From an uncultured Lachnospiraceae bacterium (GTDB lineage Bacteria; Bacillota; Clostridia; Lachnospirales; Lachnospiraceae): 64,000 nucleotides of DNA. Positions 60,691 to 64,000 of the stretch are shown here, piece after piece; positions within the stretch are counted from its first letter, which is position 1; each line of letters begins with the position of its first letter. The stretch is from the NCBI GenBank assembly GCA_902489925.1, contig CABUBX010000001.1, positions 28,352-92,351 of the forward strand, in the 5' to 3' direction. The notes under the pieces were generated by a model. That model had not been told where the DNA came from, did not search any database, and was given only the letters and a program-made list of their open reading frames with translations. A program made the position numbers and the translations under genes.

Positions 60691-62268
60691 ATGGCATATC
60701 AGGCGTTATACCGTAAGTGGCGTCCGGGTACCTTTGAAGATGTCAAAGGGCAGGAACATATTGTGACGACACTGAAAAATCAGATTAAGTTAGACAGAAT
60801 CGGCCATGCCTACTTGTTTTGCGGAACCCGCGGTACAGGAAAGACAACGGTGGCAAAGATATTTGCAAAGACAGTGAATTGTCTGCATCCGGTTGACGGG
60901 AGTCCGTGTAATGAGTGTGCCATGTGTAAGGCAATTGATGCTCAGACATCAATGAATGTTATTGAGATTGATGCCGCTTCCAACAACGGTGTTGACAATA
61001 TTCGTGAGATTCGCGAGGAGGTCAGCTATTCACCGACAGAAGGCCGTTTTAAGGTTTATATTATTGACGAGGTGCATATGCTGTCTACGGGGGCATTTAA
61101 TGCCCTGTTAAAGACCCTTGAAGAACCGCCGTCCTATGTGATATTTATTTTGGCAACGACGGAGGCGCACAAAATACCGATTACGATTTTATCAAGGTGC
61201 CAGCGCTATGATTTTAAACGAATTACGATTGATACGATTGCGGCACGGCTTAATGAGCTTATTGAAAAGGAAGTTTTGGATGTTGAACCGCGCGCGGTGC
61301 GCTATATCGCTAAGGCGGCAGACGGCTCTATGCGTGATGCACTGAGTCTTCTTGACCAGTGCGTTGCTTTCTATATTAATAGCCGTCTTACCTATGATAA
61401 TGTACTTGAGGTGCTCGGCGCGGTAGACACAAGTGTATTCAGCCGCCTCTTGCGCTGTATAATTTCTCAGCAAATGACAGAGGCTATTTATCTTCTGGAG
61501 GACATTGTTACCCAGGGACGTGAGCTGTATCAATTCGTGATAGATTTTACATGGTATTTGCGAAACCTTATGCTGGCGCAGAATGCGGATAATCTTGAAG
61601 ATATTTTGGATATATCGACGGAAAATCTGGAAGCATTAAAAGAAGAAGCAAAGATGGTTAAGCCGGAAGTAATTATGCGCTATATCCGTGTGTTCTCCGA
61701 ATTATCGGGACAGATGCGTTATTCTACGCAGAAAAGAGTGCTTTTGGAAGTGGCTCTTGTAAAGCTGTGTAAGCCTTCGATGGAAAGAAATATGGATTCT
61801 ATCTTAAACCGGCTTGCCAATATTGAAAGACAGTTGGAACAGGGCATTGCTGTTGTGCCGGGGGTACATCAGCAGACCGCGGAGGCGGCGTTGGGACAGG
61901 AGGAAGCCCCGGCTGCGAATGTGTCTCGTCCTAAGGCGATGTCTGAGGATGTCAAACAGGTTATTGCCCAGTGGGGGCAGATTGTTTCGGATTTGCCGAC
62001 ATCTATGGCGGCGATGACAAGAAATATTCGTGTCAGTCAGGCGGATGATTCTACAATCTTGCTTGCCTGTGAGAACGAAATGCAGAAAAGCTATTTTGAA
62101 CAGGAAAATCATAAAAAAGAGCTGGAAGATATTATCGGGGCTAAGATTCAAAAACAGCTGACGATTAAAGCGGTATTTCTCTCCAATGAGCAGCCGCAGC
62201 AGGCAGAAGCCTTCATCGACCCTCGAAAGATGAATCTTGAGGGCGTTGATTTAATATATGAGGATTAA
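60691..62268 (+). CDS. dnaX: DNA polymerase III subunits gamma/tau
   Basis: Clamp-loader ATPase of the replisome. Walker A GTRGTGKTT, zinc-binding cysteines in CNECAMCKAI, Walker B IIDEVHMLS and sensor region LEEPPSYVIF. 525 aa, with domain III to about 370 and a shorter tau tail. It begins the conserved dnaX-ybaB-recR cluster. SD is a weak GCAGGAA before the ATG. Confidence 0.95.
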   Translation: MAYQALYRKWRPGTFEDVKGQEHIVTTLKNQIKLDRIGHAYLFCGTRGTGKTTVAKIFAKTVNCLHPVDGSPCNECAMCKAIDAQTSMNVIEIDAASNNGVDNIREIREEVSYSPTEGRFKVYIIDEVHMLSTGAFNALLKTLEEPPSYVIFILATTEAHKIPITILSRCQRYDFKRITIDTIAARLNELIEKEVLDVEPRAVRYIAKAADGSMRDALSLLDQCVAFYINSRLTYDNVLEVLGAVDTSVFSRLLRCIISQQMTEAIYLLEDIVTQGRELYQFVIDFTWYLRNLMLAQNADNLEDILDISTENLEALKEEAKMVKPEVIMRYIRVFSELSGQMRYSTQKRVLLEVALVKLCKPSMERNMDSILNRLANIERQLEQGIAVVPGVHQQTAEAALGQEEAPAANVSRPKAMSEDVKQVIAQWGQIVSDLPTSMAAMTRNIRVSQADDSTILLACENEMQKSYFEQENHKKELEDIIGAKIQKQLTIKAVFLSNEQPQQAEAFIDPRKMNLEGVDLIYED

Positions 62269-62286
62269 AACAGGAGGATTTTTATT

Positions 62287-62637
62287 ATGGCAAAACGTGG
62301 AGGTTTTCCGGGAGGTATGCCCGGCAATATGAATAATCTGATGAAGCAGGCACAGAAGATGCAGCGTCAGATGGAGGAAGCTCAAAGAGAGCTTGAAGAA
62401 AAACAGGTTGACGCGACTGCCGGCGGTGGTGCGGTGACAGTAACAGTTTCAGGTAAGAAAGAAGTGCTTTCTATTAAGCTTTCAGAGGAAGTTGTAGACC
62501 CGGATGACATTGAGATGTTAGAGGATTTAATTGTTGCGGCAACAAATGAAGCTTTAAGAAAGGTTGACGAACTGTCTCAGAATTCTATGTCTAAGCTGAC
62601 AGGCGGCCTCGGAGGACTTGGGGGCTTCGGTTTCTGA
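62287..62637 (+). CDS. YbaB/EbfC nucleoid-associated protein
   Basis: Small dimeric DNA-binding protein, 116 aa. N-terminal Met/Gln-rich coiled helix ([21 protein letters not shown]), middle beta segment [17 protein letters not shown], Gly-rich end. AGGAGG is 10 nt before the ATG. The stop overlaps the recR start by one base (TGATG). Confidence 0.95.
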   Translation: MAKRGGFPGGMPGNMNNLMKQAQKMQRQMEEAQRELEEKQVDATAGGGAVTVTVSGKKEVLSIKLSEEVVDPDDIEMLEDLIVAATNEALRKVDELSQNSMSKLTGGLGGLGGFGF

Positions 62638-63233
62638 TGAATTTGTACAGCAATCAGATTAATAAGCTTATTGAAGAATTGTCAAAGCTTCCCGGAATCG
62701 GGGCAAAGTCGGCGCAGAGGCTTGCTTTTCATATTATGAATATGCCTGTGGAACAGGTAGACCAGCTGGCAGGTGCGATGACTTCGGCAAAGGCGAATGT
62801 AAAATACTGTAAGTGCTGTTATAATTTGACAGATTCAGAGGTTTGTCCGATTTGTGCGGATGAGAGCAGAGACCATCGTCAAATTATGGTTGTTGAGGGG
62901 CCGAGGGATTTGGCGGCCTATGAAAAAACCGGAAAATATAAGGGCGTTTATCATGTGCTTCATGGGGCGATTTCTCCGATGCTCGGTATCGGCCCGAATG
63001 ATATCCGATTAAAGGAATTGATGTTAAGGCTTCAGCAGGACGTTGATGAGGTGATTATTGCAACAAACTCAAGCCTTGAAGGTGAGACGACAGCAATGTA
63101 TATCAGTAAGCTTATAAAGCCGACAGGCATTAAGGTGACAAGAATTGCCAGCGGTGTGCCGGTTGGCGGTGATTTGGAATATATTGATGAAGTGACACTG
63201 CTTAGAGCATTGGACGGCAGGGTGGAATTATAA
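62637..63233 (+). CDS. recR: Recombination mediator RecR
   Basis: Acts with RecF/RecO to load RecA at gaps. Helix-hairpin-helix [16 protein letters not shown] at about residues 17-32, four-cysteine zinc finger [16 protein letters not shown], Toprim domain with [12 protein letters not shown] and [15 protein letters not shown]. 198 aa, normal length. Confidence 0.96.
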   Translation: MNLYSNQINKLIEELSKLPGIGAKSAQRLAFHIMNMPVEQVDQLAGAMTSAKANVKYCKCCYNLTDSEVCPICADESRDHRQIMVVEGPRDLAAYEKTGKYKGVYHVLHGAISPMLGIGPNDIRLKELMLRLQQDVDEVIIATNSSLEGETTAMYISKLIKPTGIKVTRIASGVPVGGDLEYIDEVTLLRALDGRVEL

Positions 63234-63237
63234 AATA

Positions 63238-63302
63238 AACCGTATGTTTTGAGATTGAGGTGACGAAAGTGACCTAAATTTTGAAGCATGCGGTTTTTTT
63301 TG
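63238..63302 (+). terminator. recR terminator
   Basis: AACCGTATG (63238-63246) pairs with CATGCGGTT (from 63287, one wobble), inner AGGT/ACCT, then T8. Confidence 0.78.
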
Positions 63303-63429
63303 ATGCTTTGGTAAAAGCTTTTTGTGCACAAAAAAGAAACGTTTGTGCAAATGTTTTAAAAAGATATTGTTGAGTTTGGACTTTGTTAGTAAAAAAACAA
63401 AATAAAGCATATAATTTGTCATTTAGCTC

Positions 63430-63458
63430 TTGTTTAAAATGGTGCAAGGACTTATAAT
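63430..63458 (+). promoter_or_regulatory. Promoter of the surface-protein gene
   Basis: TTGTTT (63430-63435), 17-bp spacer, TATAAT (63453-63458). Confidence 0.65.
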
Positions 63459-63507
63459 CTAAGTGTCACATACGATAGCACATTTTATAAAAAAAGGAGG
63501 GCTTTAA

Positions 63508-64000
63508 ATGAGACGAGGAAAAGAAAAGCTTCTCGCCGGTCTTTTGACAGTGGGTATGGTTGTTTCTTCAATGTTTTCTTCTCTGACACCTGTGTATGCA
63601 GCGGAGATAACAGAAACAACAGAAACTCAGGTTTATGAAGAAACAGACGAATCAGTGACACAGTCTGTGGATGAGACCGAAGCGCAGAGTGCTGAGGAAA
63701 CTGAATCTGTGGAGAGCACAGAGGTTTCAAAAGAAGAATCTGACATTGAAAGCAGCGAAAGCATAAATCACACTCCTGGGACAGAAAGTACAGAGAGTGT
63801 AGAAAGCACGGAAGGAGGAGAGTCAGGGACAAATGCGAAGCCGAATGTCAGTGTTGAAAAAGGCGAGGCTACTGCTGTTGTGACAGTAAAGATTGATGGC
63901 ACACAGTATGATGCGACAAGCATTGAAGATGCGGTGACACAGAGTGGTGTGACAGCAAGTAATGTGGAAAGCATTGAGTTTGTATCAGGTACAATCACAG
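63508..64000 (+). CDS. Secreted surface protein, 3' truncated by the window
   Basis: Open from ATG 63508 (AAGGAGG 7-8 nt upstream) to the window end, 164 codons. The N-terminus is a Sec signal peptide: MRRGKEKLLAGLLTVGMVVS, a hydrophobic core, and a probable signal peptidase site after VYA-A (about residue 31). A long Glu/Thr/Ser-rich low-complexity linker (about 33-110, many ESTE/ETE repeats) leads into a beta-rich segment (VSVEKGEATAVVTVKIDG). This layout is typical of large wall-associated proteins. The domains that would define its role lie outside the window. Confidence 0.8.
   Translation, partial: MRRGKEKLLAGLLTVGMVVSSMFSSLTPVYAAEITETTETQVYEETDESVTQSVDETEAQSAEETESVESTEVSKEESDIESSESINHTPGTESTESVESTEGGESGTNAKPNVSVEKGEATAVVTVKIDGTQYDATSIEDAVTQSGVTASNVESIEFVSGTIT

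Noticed and set aside
62109..62120. dnaX programmed -1 frameshift site (AAAAAAG)
   Set aside because: The heptamer exists at 62113-62119 but in the wrong phase (AAA AAA GAG) and too near the gene end to make a normal gamma form.
1..64000. CRISPR arrays, tRNA/rRNA genes, intact insertion sequences, prophage, toxin-antitoxin or known defence systems
   Set aside because: I looked for regular repeats, cloverleaf-like genes and transposase or integrase signatures and saw none beyond the remnant at 35336-35548.

Overview
The window looks like the chromosome of a low-to-mid-GC, strictly anaerobic Firmicute, most likely a gut Lachnospiraceae. The reasons are the gene content (split AICAR transformylase plus PurO-type cyclohydrolase, DarA, a DUF1540 protein, a YtvI-like protein, large-type SRP RNA, archaeal-type ProS under T-box control, XRE-cupin polyamine operon), strong SD sequences and sigma-A promoters. 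No rRNA, tRNA, CRISPR array, intact insertion sequence or prophage was seen. The 5' end cuts asnS and the 3' end cuts a secreted surface-protein gene.

Layout. 1-4.3 kb: asnS end and an SbcCD/YhaON-like nuclease pair. 4.3-9.7 kb: Na+ symporter, a small DUF1540 gene, an intergenic cluster of DnaA boxes, an L,D-transpeptidase, asparaginase I and a YitT protein. 9.7-16.7 kb: an XRE-cupin regulator divergent from a BMP-type nucleoside/purine ABC importer and an 8-oxoguanine-deaminase-like amidohydrolase. 16.7-23 kb: AraC regulator divergent from an MsmEFG-type importer and a GH36 alpha-galactosidase. 23-25.4 kb: decayed composite fragments (VTC/DUF4956, SigI-like), a PepSY lipoprotein and YtvI. 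25.4-30.2 kb: modABC and a thioredoxin system (trxA, Crp/Fnr regulator, trxB).

30.2-41.8 kb: T-box/proS, a YtcJ-type amidohydrolase, cca, a nuclease/transposase remnant, HrcA-type (CIRCE) hsp20, TetR with oleate hydratase, an unknown membrane protein, and plsC-malQ. 42-49.5 kb: a family of unknown function, the XRE-potABCD polyamine operon, the two-gene final step of purine synthesis and darA. 49.5-59 kb: alpha/beta hydrolase, cysteine desulfidase, a beta-CASP protein, an oxidoreductase and a Gld-like ABC exporter with two auxiliary proteins. 59-64 kb: SRP RNA, pfk, dnaX-ybaB-recR and the start of a surface protein.

The most interesting signals are regulatory. They are two perfect DnaA boxes in tandem with a third consensus box; a TGTGA/TCACA palindrome at about -40 of trxA, next to a Crp/Fnr gene whose recognition helix has the CRP-type R-E-x-x-x-R contacts; CGTTCA/TGAACG operators shared by an XRE regulator and its target operon; paired TAAAC/GTTTA operators at the pot operon; and a locus of in-frame fused gene fragments. 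I did not find a convincing wholly new multi-gene system.
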